A stretch of DNA of 64,000 nt from Euclidia mi (taxonomy: Eukaryota > Arthropoda > Insecta > Lepidoptera > Erebidae), in the NCBI GenBank assembly GCA_944739405.2, contig OX123186.2, positions 10,128,995 through 10,192,994 on the forward strand, in the 5' to 3' direction. Of the stretch, positions 24,691-35,104 are shown one piece after another (position 1 is the stretch's first letter; each line of letters begins with the position of its first letter). The notes below the pieces were generated by a model, which saw only the letters and a list, made by a program, of their open reading frames with translations, did no database searches and was not told the origin of the DNA. A program made the position numbers and the translations under genes.

Positions 24691-26526
24691 TTTATATTTT
24701 TTTGAATGCTGAAAATCTTAAAGCTTTTATGCATGTGAATGTTTTTAAATATTCACTATTAAGAACAAAGCATTGTACTGGGTAGAGTCTCTTCCATTGT
24801 CCATAGCTGCTTGTCCCAAATGTACGCTCGCAAGGGTCGGACAACTTTTCACATAACTCAAGCCACTCGATTTGGTAGCAGAGTTTATTATTTGTGCTCC
24901 CGATACCCGCTACGTTTCTACATATTTCGTGTTTTATCACGGCCCACTATATCTTTGTTTCTCTTCAGTCACTTTAAATTCTTGTATTGTCCTTCGGTCA
25001 TTAAGAAAAAGTAAAAGAAATACCTTTTACACTGTGAGCTGTCACCAAATAATACCTTCTTAAAACGTTACTTTTGTGTCTCTTTGATAATCTAGTCCAA
25101 GAAATAATAATATAATTATTATAATACACTCACTTGACCGGTCCGGCTAAGTGGGAACACTCACTTAGCTGGACCGGTCAACCGGCGGTTTTGTCATAGT
25201 GTAATCTCTCCTTAAAGATTTCTTGTGGTTCGTAAAAAAAAGGATTACAAAGTTGGGTTAGCTTCAACTTTTATTTGTTTTACTCTCAATTAATTTGTCA
25301 ACCACCAATAAAGTCACTATGACTCAGCTATAGGTAACATGCACGAAGGCCATAGATTATGAACAATGCTTTCTTACTACAATGTTGTGAATTTATTTAC
25401 TGTATAAAAGGTATGACAATAAAAACATAGCATTGTAGGGTCCGTTGACAATACCTTCAGATTACAAGGGCAAAATCAATATTGCATTGCACCAATCCCT
25501 TCGATTACATTGCGAAAATATGGGCGAACTTTTATTGGAAATTCGGTAAAGTTTCCAGAACGTTCTTATGGTATTTTTCACACATATTACGTCCTGCGCC
25601 AAATACGACCTTGGCCTGATTGTTTTGATCACAGCTATTTTCTCAACCGCGAGAATCGATTGATTTATTCCCTGTTTCTTTGGGCAAATAACTTTACCGT
25701 GAATCTCATATTTGCTTGATGTAATCAGTGACGCTGAGTTAGCTAATCGAATTTTATTTTCTTTTACGATTTTGGGTGAACTGGTGAATTGGTTTTTGTT
25801 TACCTTCATACAGTGATATAAGCATACTTGAAAGCTGACATCGGCATGTACCTAGGTTCTTTGAGGAGCGTATTGGAGCACTAAGAGAAGATTTTTGGAA
25901 ATTCTTTGTGTGAAAGGGGGTAAAAATTACTATTTATTCAAGTGACATTCATCCGAATGAAATAGCGGGCAAAATCTCATCTGATATAATAATTAAAATT
26001 GACGACTAAATTTTGCATCTTAAAAATAAGCCATTAAATAAATGAAAATTATAATTCACGAACTTCACCTTCACATTGTGCTCAAAAATCTGATTATTTT
26101 TGATGAACAATATTCGTGAATTGAAAGCTCTTTTAACATGGGTGAAAACATCACGGCTTAATATAGGCACTTTTTGCATATTATTTTCCTCGTTACGGAA
26201 AGCTCTGATAAGCGACGCTTATCTGAGTACGTAACGAGGCTACTTCATGAATGGGCAAATAATGTGAAGTCAGCATAAGATACGAAAAACTTACTGAAAA
26301 CATACTGTAGATAATATTCACGGAGCGAAACATTTATACTGACGATACACGTCCCTTATTGGTGTATTGAAATTACTTTTTATTTGTTTTCAACAATAAT
26401 ATGTTACTGATTTAAATTACTATTGGGATATTTAGGGTATAAGTGCTTAATGTGAAAACTTAATTGAGATGTGTTAAAATAGGCACTACCTATTTGTTGA
26501 AAATACATTGACACAATTTTAGAAAC
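24691..26526. other. non-coding, with one strong inverted repeat
   Basis: Contains the near-perfect inverted repeat at 25134-25181 (separate entry). Frames of 69 and 115 codons at 25462-25809 overlap on opposite strands and have no domain. Confidence 0.4.
25134..25181. repeat. inverted repeat, 20-bp arms with one mismatch
   Basis: Left arm 25134-25153 (ttgaccggtccggctaagtg) pairs with the right arm 25162-25181 across an 8-base loop. One position differs. The arms are GC-rich in an AT-rich setting. Confidence 0.85.
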
Positions 26527-26530
26527 ATAC
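26527..26530. repeat. target site duplication of the Gypsy element, left
   Basis: The four bases atac directly precede the 5' LTR and recur at 32525-32528 directly after the 3' LTR. Confidence 0.9.
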
Positions 26531-26735
26531 TGTTACGAATTGAAAATAACGCCATCTATCAGTGAATGGGAGAACTACATGAGATCAGATGTATCAGTTG
26601 TTTAAGGCTGTTCATCTATCCTCTAATAGATGGCGTAGGTGTAAATAGAACATTTACGCAATTCTAGAAACACCTTACACGTTTCCAGAAATATCGTGAG
26701 TCGTCTCGAAAAGCCTAGTGATGTTATCCGGCCAG

Positions 26736-26744
26736 TATAAATAG
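26736..26744 (+). promoter_or_regulatory. TATA box of the LTR promoter
   Basis: tataaatag in U3 of the 5' LTR, repeated at 32259-32267 in the 3' LTR. Transcription would start some 25-30 bases downstream, near 26765, defining the R region. Confidence 0.75.
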
Positions 26745-26940
26745 AGCGAGAGCGCGCGAGACAGGACAGTAACAAGTGAATAAGGAAGCGATCAACAAGA
26801 AGCGAAGGGAAGTAATTCGAAAGTGTTTAGTGTTGTTCTAGTGGTGTGAATAGTGGTGTTTTTATTAGTGAAGTGAAAATTAAGCGTGTTTTTACTAGTT
26901 GTGTAAATAAGTGTGTGTATCTAGCGTTATTGTGTTAGTT

Positions 26941-26946
26941 AATAAA
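26941..26946 (+). promoter_or_regulatory. polyadenylation signal in the LTR
   Basis: aataaa lies after the predicted start site. The working copy for the full transcript is the equivalent in the 3' LTR at 32464-32469. Confidence 0.65.
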
Positions 26947-27004
26947 GTGCAGTTTTTCTGGCATAGTGTATATAATTTATCACGAACTCCAGCTCGTAAC
27001 AAAT

Positions 27005-27016
27005 TGGTGTCAGAAG
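27005..27016 (+). promoter_or_regulatory. primer binding site for tRNA-Leu
   Basis: tggtgtcagaag starts three bases after the 5' LTR. It is the complement of the CCA-tailed 3' end of an insect leucine tRNA (…CTTCTGACA plus CCA). The match runs 12 bases and then stops. The spacing is usual for a Ty3/Gypsy minus-strand primer. Confidence 0.8.
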
Positions 27017-27029
27017 AAAGGGATAAATT

Positions 27030-28469
27030 ATGCCGGTTATGCCGAAAGAAGAAACTGAAGGAGTGCGTACCAGGAACCAGCGCCAGCAAGACCTGGACCA
27101 GAGACGCTTCGGAGACGTTCCTACTCCATCGTCTGGTGGACCAGGCGACTCCGCGGCTGCAGTGGAGCCTGCAAGCGCCACACACTCCGTGACGGTGCCC
27201 GACATCGCGGCTCTGATGGCGTTCATGCAGGAGCAGGCCCGCCGTCAGGAGGAGCAGGCCCGCCGTCAGGAGGAGCACGCGCGCCGCATGGAAGAACAGC
27301 GACAGCGCGACAAGGAGGAGCAGGCCCGCCGTCAAGAGGAGCAGGACCGTCGTCAACAGGAGCAGGCTCGCCGTCAAGAGGAGCACGCGCGCCGCCTAGA
27401 GGAACAGCTGCAGCGCGACAAGGAGGAGCAGGCCCGCCGTCAAGAGGAGCAGGACCGTCGTCAACAGGAGCAGGCTCGCCGTCAAGAGGAGCACGCGCGC
27501 CGCCTAGAGGAACAGCTGCAGCGCGACAAGGAGGAGCAGGCCCGCCGTTTGGAGGAACAGCTGGTGGTGATGAAAGACCTCAGCGCCGCTGTAGGGAAGG
27601 ACCTGAAGGTGGTAAAGGAGGAGCTCCAGCAGCACGAGGCTCGTATCAGCGACGTGGAGAAGCTCGTACACGACCAGCTTGAGACTCGCGTCGCCTCTAT
27701 AGAGAAGCGTGTACACGACCATCACGACACCTGTGTCGCTGAAGTGGAGAGGAGATTGCGTGGGCTCGGATCCAACGAAGTGACATCTGCGACTGTAGTG
27801 CCCTCACCTCGTGGGTTTAAGGTTCCACCATTTGATGGCTCGTCATCATGGTCTGCATACAAGATCCAGTTTGAGGCTGTGATGCGATCGAATGGGTGGA
27901 CCAAAGAACAGGCCTTAACCGCCCTAACCTTGGGCCTTCGCGACCGGGCCCTGACAGTGTTAGAGGCACTCGGACAAGACGTCACCTACGAGAAGCTTCT
28001 TGAGGCGCTGGAGGCGAGGTACGGAGACGCGCACCTCGAACATGTGTATCGTGCTCAGCTGAAGGACAGGACACAACGCAACGGAGATACTCTGCAGCAG
28101 TGGGCTCTAGAGGTGGAAAAGCTGGTCAGGAAGGCATACCAGTCGTCTCCTGCGTTTATTGATGGGAACCTCGTACAGGCGTTTACGGATGGGATCCGGG
28201 ACCTGGAGGTAAGAGCAGCAGTAAGGCTTGGGCACTTCAAGGACCTCAAGGACGCCTTAGCCCACGCTCTGGAGGTGGAAGCAGTGCGACGCGACGACCG
28301 AGGTCACCACATCAGGGAAGTTGTGTCGTCACCTCGGTGCTACAACTGCGGAGAAAGAGGCCATATCCGCTTGAGCTGCCCAAAGCGTAGGCAGCCTGGT
28401 GACACCCTGTCTCCACCAAAGGGGTCGCCTGATGTGCCTGCCAGGCAGCGAGAGCAGGGAAACGAGTAG
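27030..28469 (+). CDS. gag: Gag polyprotein with coiled coil and zinc knuckle
   Basis: A 479-residue Gag with an ATG 28 bases after the LTR. Residues 1-60 are a charged, Pro/Ser-rich leader. Residues about 66-240 are an extended coiled coil of Glu/Gln/Arg repeats, including a 36-residue unit present twice without change (residues 95-130 and 131-166). Residues about 255-425 fit the capsid fold of retrotransposon Gag (FKVPPFDGSSSW at its start). A CCHC zinc knuckle, CYNCGERGHIRLSC, sits at residues 437-450 and would bind the RNA genome. The frame ends at TAG 28467-28469, four bases after a slippery heptamer. Gag would assemble the cytoplasmic particle. The frame is uninterrupted. Confidence 0.93.
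   Translation: MPVMPKEETEGVRTRNQRQQDLDQRRFGDVPTPSSGGPGDSAAAVEPASATHSVTVPDIAALMAFMQEQARRQEEQARRQEEHARRMEEQRQRDKEEQARRQEEQDRRQQEQARRQEEHARRLEEQLQRDKEEQARRQEEQDRRQQEQARRQEEHARRLEEQLQRDKEEQARRLEEQLVVMKDLSAAVGKDLKVVKEELQQHEARISDVEKLVHDQLETRVASIEKRVHDHHDTCVAEVERRLRGLGSNEVTSATVVPSPRGFKVPPFDGSSSWSAYKIQFEAVMRSNGWTKEQALTALTLGLRDRALTVLEALGQDVTYEKLLEALEARYGDAHLEHVYRAQLKDRTQRNGDTLQQWALEVEKLVRKAYQSSPAFIDGNLVQAFTDGIRDLEVRAAVRLGHFKDLKDALAHALEVEAVRRDDRGHHIREVVSSPRCYNCGERGHIRLSCPKRRQPGDTLSPPKGSPDVPARQREQGNE
27312..27527 (+). repeat. 108-bp perfect tandem duplication inside gag
   Basis: 27312-27419 and 27420-27527 are identical, and a partial third unit begins at 27528. Each unit encodes 36 coiled-coil residues, so copy number can change without breaking the frame. 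Confidence 0.9.
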
Positions 28470-29611
28470 AAGCCAGGACTGCGGGGCGGGTGCTGGCTGG
28501 TAATGGAAGAGCCCCAAGTATCTCGATCTCGCAATCATGCGACGGGAACAGCCTGATCATCGAAGGCGAAATTAACAGAACACCATGCAAGCTGACATTG
28601 GACACGGGTGCTTCTCGGACAGTCGTCGGTTTCCATCTGGCAAGACGGGTTCTTCGGGGCTGCTTCAGGAACAATGAATGTGTGAATCTGAGAACAGCTA
28701 CCGATCAGCACATAACCGTCCGAGGTGAAATGGAGGTGGATCTGAAGCTAGGCAACAAAATTTACCGTCACAAAGTCATCGTGGCCGATATAGTGGACGA
28801 CTGCATCTTGGGCCTGGACTTCATGCGGAAGTATCGCTGCGAGATCGATGTTAACCAGGGAGTGTTGAAGTGTGGCTCGGAAGAAGTCTTCATGGAAGGT
28901 GCAACTTCAGGAAAAGTGTACTGCCTGAAGAATGTCATTCTTCACCCGCGGACGGAAACTGTTGTACCAGTTTGTTTACCAGGGAATTCTGGTCGAGGGA
29001 ACCGCTGCGTACTAATCGAAGGTCTAGAGAAAGAGGCCTCCTGGAAGATTGCACGAACCTTGGTAAGGGGTACAAAAGTTTCATCAGTACGCGCACTGAA
29101 TGCAGGTGACAAGGAAGTGTCGCTCAAGAAAGGGACGGAATTGGGCACCTATGAAGGAGCGGCTTGGATGCGTAGATGTCAAGAGCAACCTACCAGCGCC
29201 AAGGTTCAGGGTGCACGATTCGACGTGTCTACTCTTTTAGAGGACTGCGAAAGTACCCTGTCGGAGGAAGAGAAGACCGAGGCTCAGAAGATGTTGAACG
29301 GGTTCGGGGATATTTTCTCGACCAGTGATGCCGACATAGGGAAGACAGCACTAGTCCAGCACAAAATAAACACGGGAAGTGAAGCACCGATTCGACCAAG
29401 ACGTGTGCCAGTAGCACGGGAACGTGAAGTGGAAGCTATGATCGACGGTATGGTGAACGAAGGCGTAATCGAGCCTTCGTCCAGCCCGTGGTGCTCTCCG
29501 GTTGTCCTAGTTAAGAAGAAGGATGGCAGCATGCGCTTCTGTGTAGACTACCGCCGATTGAATGACATCACGAAGAAGGACAGCTACCCGCTGCCATCGA
29601 TGGATCGATGA
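28433..29611 (+). pseudogene. pol: Pol part 1: protease and N-terminal reverse transcriptase
   Basis: The frame is open from 28433, without need of its own start, in the -1 frame relative to gag. An aspartic protease shows LDTGASRTVV (catalytic Asp in DTG) about 30 residues after the shift site, and the closing ILGLDF motif about 75 residues later. After a linker, the RT opens with the fingers motif WCSPVVLVKKKDGSMRFCVDY. The frame ends at TGA 29609-29611 inside the RT. The reason is a small duplication-like change at about 29597-29607, where the motif atcgatg occurs twice, giving a net +1 shift. The RT then resumes in another frame. Protease would cut Gag-Pol in the particle. This copy cannot make full Pol in one frame. 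Confidence 0.9.
28457..28515 (+). promoter_or_regulatory. -1 ribosomal frameshift signal (slippery site and possible pseudoknot)
   Basis: gggaaac at 28457-28463 lies in the gag frame as G GGA AAC, the classic X XXY YYZ heptamer. The gag stop follows at 28467. A slip of -1 enters the pol frame, which is open from 28433. Seven bases after the heptamer, agccag (28471-28476) can pair with ctggct (28493-28498). In the loop, ggggc (28483-28487) can pair with gcccc (28511-28515). That arrangement is an H-type pseudoknot. Confidence 0.8.
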
Positions 29612-30725
29612 TACACTGGATACGCTGACGGGGATGAAGTGGTTTTCTACCTTAGACCTAAAAAGTGGCTACTGGCAGGTGGAAATAGATCCTCGAGACA
29701 AAGAGAAGACGGCATTCTCCACAGGCAAAGGACTGTGGCAATTTAACGTCATGCCCTTTGGATTGTGCAACGCTCCGGCTACTTTTGAGAGACTGATGGA
29801 GCGAGTGCTTATGGGACTGATTGGAGACGCCTGCTTGGTCTACCTGGATGACATCATCATCGTGGGGCGCACCTTCCAGGATCACCTTCGAAACTTGGAG
29901 CAAGTGCTGTCAAAGATACGAGGAGCTAATTTGAAGCTGAGTCCGAAGAAATGCGCGTTATTCAGACGGCAAGTGAACTTTCTAGGACATGTGGTCTCGG
30001 AGAACGGTATTCAAACTGACCCGGATAAGATCATTGCCGTGAAGGAATGGCCAGTTCCAGAGAACAAAACGCAGGTCAGAGCATTCCTCGGATTATGCTC
30101 CTACTATCGACGGTTTGTGAAGAACTTTGCTGACATTGCTCGACCTCTTCATAAGCTCACCGAAGACAGAGTGCAGTTCTGTTGGAATGAGAGCTGTGAC
30201 GTTGCATTCCAGAAGCTTAAGGAACATCTGTGTACTGCACCTATTCTAGGCTACCCTGACAATGAGCATGAATTCATAGTTGACACAGATGCCAGTAACA
30301 CCGGAATTGGCGGCGTGCTGTCACAGAAGAAGGGTGATCAAGAAGTTGTTATAGCATACTTCAGCAAGGCCTTATCCAAACCCGAAAGAAACTACTGCGT
30401 CACCAGGCGGGAACTCTTGGCTGTAGTAAAGACATTGCAGCATTTCAACAAATACTTGTTGGGCCGTAAATTCCACCTGCGAACCGACCATGCAGCGCTG
30501 AAATGGCTACTTCAATTTAAGGACCCAGAAGGACAAGTAGCTAGATGGATTGAACTACTGCAAGAGTTTGATTTTGTAATACAACATCGCAGCGGCAAGT
30601 CCCATGGTAACGCAGATGCCCTATCGCGTAGGCCGTGTCCCGACCAGTGCAAGCACTGTAGCCGACAGGAAACAAAGCAGGCAGCGCTAGTGAGGATGTT
30701 AAAAACGGATCTAAGCGACGAATGA
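29598..30725 (+). pseudogene. pol: Pol part 2: RT palm and RNase H
   Basis: Continues the RT in a frame shifted from part 1. The first ATG of this frame is at 29562, but homology to RT begins only at about 29600. It shows LDLKSGYWQVEI (first catalytic Asp), FGLCNAPATF, and the catalytic YLDD box at about 29841-29852. The thumb and connection follow. RNase H has FIVDTDASNTGIGGVL, with HLRTDHAALKWL near its end. The tail GNADALSRRP is typical of Ty3/Gypsy RNase H ends. The frame closes at an in-frame TGA, 30723-30725, and the same frame continues directly beyond it into the integrase region. That stop is therefore a nonsense change within Pol, not the natural end. Confidence 0.9.
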
Positions 30726-32042
30726 AGAGAAGCTTTGCAGAGTGCTCAGCGAGATGACAAGGATGTACAGCCGATTCTTGAATGGAAGAAATCAGGCGCT
30801 CCTAGGCCCAAATGGAGTGATATCGCAGCAATGAGCCCTATCACCAAGAGTTATTGGGCACAGTGGGAAAGCTTGGTCGTCCAGGATGGAGTTCTGTGCC
30901 GCAAATGGGAAAACGCTCGCGGTAACCAGTGCCATTTGCAAATGGTAGTGCCCAAAACTAAGGTGCCGGAAGTCTTGCAGCTCTATCACAATGGTGCTTC
31001 GGGAGGTCACATGGGAGTTAAGAAGACCCTTACTAAGATCCGGGAGCGGTTTTATTGGCTCCACTGTCGGGATGACGTCGAGGATTGGTGCCGTAAATGC
31101 ACAAGTTGTGCGGCTGTCAAGGGGCCACATACTCGAAGCAGAGGTGCATTAAAGGTGTACAATGTGGGAGCCCCATGGGAGCGCATAGCGTTGGATGTCG
31201 CTGGGCCGTTTCCTGAGAGCCAGGACGGAAACAAATACTTCTTGGTTGTGATGGATTACTTCACGAAGTGGCCTGAAGTGTTTGCGATCCCAAATCAAGA
31301 AGCTACCACAGTGGCCGATAAGCTGGTGCATGAAGTCTTTTGTCGGTTCGGGGTGCCCTTGGAAATCCACAGCGATCAAGGCCGGAACTTCGAATCTGAG
31401 GTGTTCAAGGAGACTTGTCGCGTGATGGGTGCACATAAAACCAGGACCACGGCTTACCATCTGCAATCAGATGGCATGATTGAACGGTTTAACCAATCAC
31501 TGGAAAGGTACCTGGCGAAGGTAGTGGAGAGCAAACAAAGAGATTGGGACAAGCACATCCAACCATTTCTCCTGTCATATCGCAGTGCGGTCCACGAAAC
31601 TACAGGAGTAACACCAGCTTTTGCTAATTTCGGTAGAGAGCTCCGTTTACCTGCAGACCTTATCACCGGTATTCCACCAGAATCTCCACACAATATAACG
31701 GATTACGCAACCGAGCTACGCAACAGGATGAACGACGTATACGAGCACATCAGGGAATCTGGACAACAGATGTCTGAGAAGATGAAGACTCGCTACGACC
31801 GGAAGGCAAACAACAAAGGCTTCGATGAGGGATCATTGGTGTGGCTTCATAACCCAGTACGAAGCAAAGGAAAATCGCCTAAGTTACAAGCCAGATGGGA
31901 CGGGCCATATCGCATAATTACCAGGATGAACGACGTCACCTATCGAATCCAGAAGGGGTCGCGAGGTGCACCGAAGATAGTTCATGTGGACCGGTTGGCT
32001 CGTTACTATGGGTCTAACGATGTTCGAGACGAACACGTTTAA
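30726..32042 (+). pseudogene. pol: Pol part 3: integrase
   Basis: The same frame as part 2 after the TGA. The zinc-binding HHCC domain has His and His in YHNGASGGHMG and Cys and Cys in CRKCTSC. The catalytic core has the DDE triad: Asp in ALDVAGPF, Asp in HSDQGRNF, Glu in GMIERFN, with 35 residues between the last two. The C-terminal part has WDGPYRI and HVDRLARYY, the usual GPF/Y-type end. The natural stop is at 32040-32042, next to the polypurine tract. Integrase would insert the cDNA with a 4-base stagger, in keeping with the observed duplication. No initiation codon of its own is expected. Confidence 0.92.
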
Positions 32043-32053
32043 GAGGGAGGCCG
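32041..32053 (+). promoter_or_regulatory. polypurine tract
   Basis: aagagggagg lies three bases before the 3' LTR. It is the usual primer for plus-strand DNA synthesis. Confidence 0.7.
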
Positions 32054-32524
32054 TGTTACGAATTGAAAATAACGCCATCTATCAGTGAATGGGAGAACTA
32101 CATGAGATCAGATGTATCAGTTGTTTAAGGCTGTTCATCTATCCTCTAATAGATGGCGTAGGTGTAAATAGAACATTTACGCAATTCTAGAAACACCTTA
32201 CACGTTTCCAGAAATATCGTGAGTCGTCTCGAAAAGCCTAGTGATGTTATCCGGCCAGTATAAATAGAGCGAGAGCGCGCGAGACAGGACAGTAACAAGT
32301 GAATAAGGAAGCGATCAACAAGAAGCGAAGGGAAGTAATTCGAAAGTGTTTAGTGTTGTTCTAGTGGTGTGAATAGTGGTGTTTTTATTAGTGAAGTGAA
32401 AATTAAGCGTGTTTTTACTAGTTGTGTAAATAAGTGTGTGTATCTAGCGTTATTGTGTTAGTTAATAAAGTGCAGTTTTTCTGGCATAGTGTATATAATT
32501 TATCACGAACCCCAGCTCGTAACA
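32054..32524 (+). repeat. 3' LTR of the Gypsy element
   Basis: 471 bases, 470 of them identical to the 5' LTR. It carries the same TATA box (32259) and aataaa signal (32464), and ends gtaaca followed by the duplicated target atac. Confidence 0.95.
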
Positions 32525-32528
32525 ATAC
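32525..32528. repeat. target site duplication of the Gypsy element, right
   Basis: atac, matching 26527-26530. Confidence 0.9.
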
Positions 32529-34505
32529 GTTGCTGCATATTTTCCAAAAGCCATTGTAAAGTTTATATACATAGCACCACCTTAAAAATAACTAGCAATT
32601 TCTCTTTGAAACTGAATTGGTCATCGATGACTATAAAACCTTAAATAACGGGGGTCTCTTACTCAACTCCAAGCAAAAAAGGCCACCTTTTTGTTTATTA
32701 ACATGTAAAAACGAAAAAATAATATTGTAAACATGATAAAAGGGCATATTTTACGCGTCCAATAGAATAAGTCAGGGAGGACCTGTAGGGGACATACCCT
32801 CTTCATTTCAATATCCATTTATTAGATTTATGGTCTCAGACTGTATTTGTGTTGGACAGTCGATGACAGAAATTGAATATATATAAAAATGGGAAATGTT
32901 TTCTGTTTCTCTTTTTTTCGGGAGCAGATGGCATTTAGGTTTTGCGGGAAAAGTTTTTACGTGAGGTGAATAAATCTAGGGATGTTTAGGAAATGAAGAG
33001 ATATTTTTGGACAATTTTACCGTATTATATGTGGCTTTTTAAGTATGGTATTACCATTTATCTCATTGTTCTGTCGGTGGGAGGCCAATAAGGATAATTT
33101 ATTTTTGTTCTCGATATAGATAAAATGTGTTCATCGGCAATTAGGTTAAGCCTACAATTTGTTGTCTTTGTAATATGGAGTATATGTACATTTAAGACTG
33201 GCTTATGAAGCATGGTTAATTATTCATTTATTTTTTTAATCTATTTCAAGACATATTTTTTTCTTGGTTTCTGGTTAAATTGGCGATATTTGCCCCCAAA
33301 CATTTTGCTCTCCTAGATTACTTTTGTATATCAGAACGTTCATTTGAAACGTCATGTTGCCAATGTTAACAGTAAAGTCTCTTTCTTCGTTAAATATTGT
33401 CTTATCGCATCGTTATTTAAACGTGAAACTATTTCAAAGACAGTAGTGATAGCACATTTAAGGAAAGCCAAGTGCTTAAAAATACCATGAAATTACCGCC
33501 CAAATATCGCAACAACGATCCAAAAAGCTTCTTTGACTTTCAAAGGTTGTTGTGAGCATTTCGTCAATAACCTTTCATTTTGTTAAAAATAACATTGCCC
33601 AAAAACGGTCTATCTAAAATGTTCCATAGTATTATCGAGAATTTGAAAAAGGAACATATTTTTGCTAGTGGAATAGGTCTGATGTGAAATCTTTGTCCTG
33701 GTAAATATGACTTACGCAATAATTATTTTTGGTTCAAATGGAACCATAGAAAACATAAGTGTAACAGTAGTTACGTCAAACCCATGTCTAAAACCTTCTT
33801 ATGTGAAGGCCGTGGCCTTTAGCTGTCAATTTGTCAGCGCCCTACAAGGACACGAAGGTTAAGGTGGCGCCAACTCAATCAGAACACCGACTTTCCTTAT
33901 ATTTTGAAAGGTTCAAAGGGAACTTCAATTACGTCCAATATAGCTATTTATTTTGATTAGTCAATGGGTGAAGTAATTGAAGGTTTTCAGTTCAAGGCAA
34001 TTTATGAATACATAAATGGTTTGAGGAAATGGCGAATTATTTAGTCACACATTTCTGCATTATACTCGTAAATAACCAATTCGATAGTTTAATACTTATA
34101 TTGTTTGATGCGTATGATTATTATGAAACAGTCTTAGTAAATGTTTACATGTTTGCTATCAAGTAATCTTGAGCACTTAAAATATTGCCTAATGCAAGCG
34201 ATAGGACCTATCGCTTAAACCACATTTCAAATAACATTTTGCCAGTAGGATCACACCGAGCAAGCATCATAAATACGAAAACTGGTAAGTATAACATAAT
34301 ATTGTAAAAGTCTCAGCATAGTTCCTAGTTTATTTATATGTCAATATTTTCATGAAATTCATATAATTTCATCAATTTTCATTTCCATATCAATTTATTA
34401 TACTCTTCAGACGACTGTTGAGTCTTTACGTATTGTCATAAACGTTTGTTTATCTATTCAGGTAGCAAGGCTTGGGAACTTTCCCTAAAATAGTACATTT
34501 ATATA
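32529..34505. other. non-coding, nothing recognised
   Basis: About 2 kb of AT-rich sequence. No repeat family or coding signal was identified. Confidence 0.4.
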
Positions 34506-35068
34506 ACAAACTAGACGTCGCCAGCGGCTTCGCCCGTGTTAATTATACATATAAAACTTCCTCTTTAATCATTCTATCTATTAAAAAAACCGCAGTAAAT
34601 CCGTTGCGTAGTTTTTAAGATTAAAGCATATACAGGTTGTCCACAAGACCCATCACCAAGCCAAAGTCTACTCGTTGTGGACATCATGCCAAGTCATACT
34701 TACCAAAAATAATACCTGGGAAACGATTTTTTTGAGTTTTCACATTTTTTAAACCGCAATTAGAAACGCGCGAGTGCAATGCTCGAAATACCTACTTATC
34801 CAAGGGGTTACAGGGCATGTAAAGAACATATTGCCGGGCAACACCGGGAACATAAATGCATCGATTTTTTACCTAATTAGAAAAATTCCATACTAACTTT
34901 GAGCCTCAATATCTCCTGAACCAGTAATTTCCTAGGTATGGTGATGAAGTAAAAAATGTTCGTACTGATTGGTACAACATAGGATTTTAGTTTTCGCTAA
35001 GGGTCGTTGTTACACCCTGTATAGGGACAGACAGACAGAAGACAGACTTTGTTTTATACTATGTAATG
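34506..35068 (+). repeat. interspersed repeat, split by a nested element
   Basis: The outer pieces (34506-34628 and 35024-35068) read as one repeat: cagcggcttcgcccgtg, then ccgcagtaaatccgttgcg, then gggacagacagacag and ttttatactatgtaa. That series is widespread in moth and butterfly genomes. The middle is a separate insertion. Confidence 0.55.
34633..35019. mobile_element. small DNA transposon (MITE) with TATA target sites
   Basis: 387 bases, starting caggttgtccacaa and ending with the reverse of cagggtgtaacaa. It is flanked by TATA on both sides (34629-34632 and 35020-35023) and splits the surrounding repeat exactly. No transposase. The element at 59593-59989 has the same end and target type. 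Superfamily not assigned. Confidence 0.55.
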
Positions 35069-35104
35069 ATAAACGATTATTTCTGTATATTTTAACGACT
35101 TTTT

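Larger units (their letters stand above)
26531..27001 (+). repeat. 5' LTR of the Gypsy element
   Basis: 471 bases, beginning tgttac and ending gtaaca, a perfect 6-base terminal inverted repeat. It differs from the 3' LTR only near its 3' end (cgaactcc here, cgaacccc there). A U3 inverted repeat (cgccatctat at 26550-26559, atagatggcg at 26626-26635) lies near the start. Confidence 0.95.
26531..32524 (+). mobile_element. Ty3/Gypsy LTR retrotransposon, full length
   Basis: A 5,994-base element runs LTR, tRNA-Leu primer site, gag, pol (protease, RT, RNase H, integrase), polypurine tract, LTR. The pol order with integrase last defines Ty3/Gypsy. No envelope gene fits between integrase and the 3' LTR. 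The LTRs differ at a single base in 471 and the target duplication (atac) is exact, so insertion is recent. Gag is intact and pol has one frameshift and one in-frame stop. Pol is reached by an apparent -1 frameshift. The clade within Ty3/Gypsy was not resolved. Confidence 0.95.

Noticed and set aside
24692..24940. 82-codon minus-strand frame before a LINE-like 3' end
   Set aside because: It has no RT motif. It might be a decayed LINE ORF end but cannot be assigned.
29597..29611. second programmed frameshift inside RT
   Set aside because: A shift in the middle of the RT palm is not known for this group, and the local repeat atcgatg suggests a small duplication.
30723..30725. programmed stop readthrough between RNase H and integrase
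   Set aside because: The TGA is followed by A, not the C typical of leaky UGA contexts. No downstream structure is evident, and the element already uses a frameshift for Gag-Pol. A nonsense mutation is simpler.
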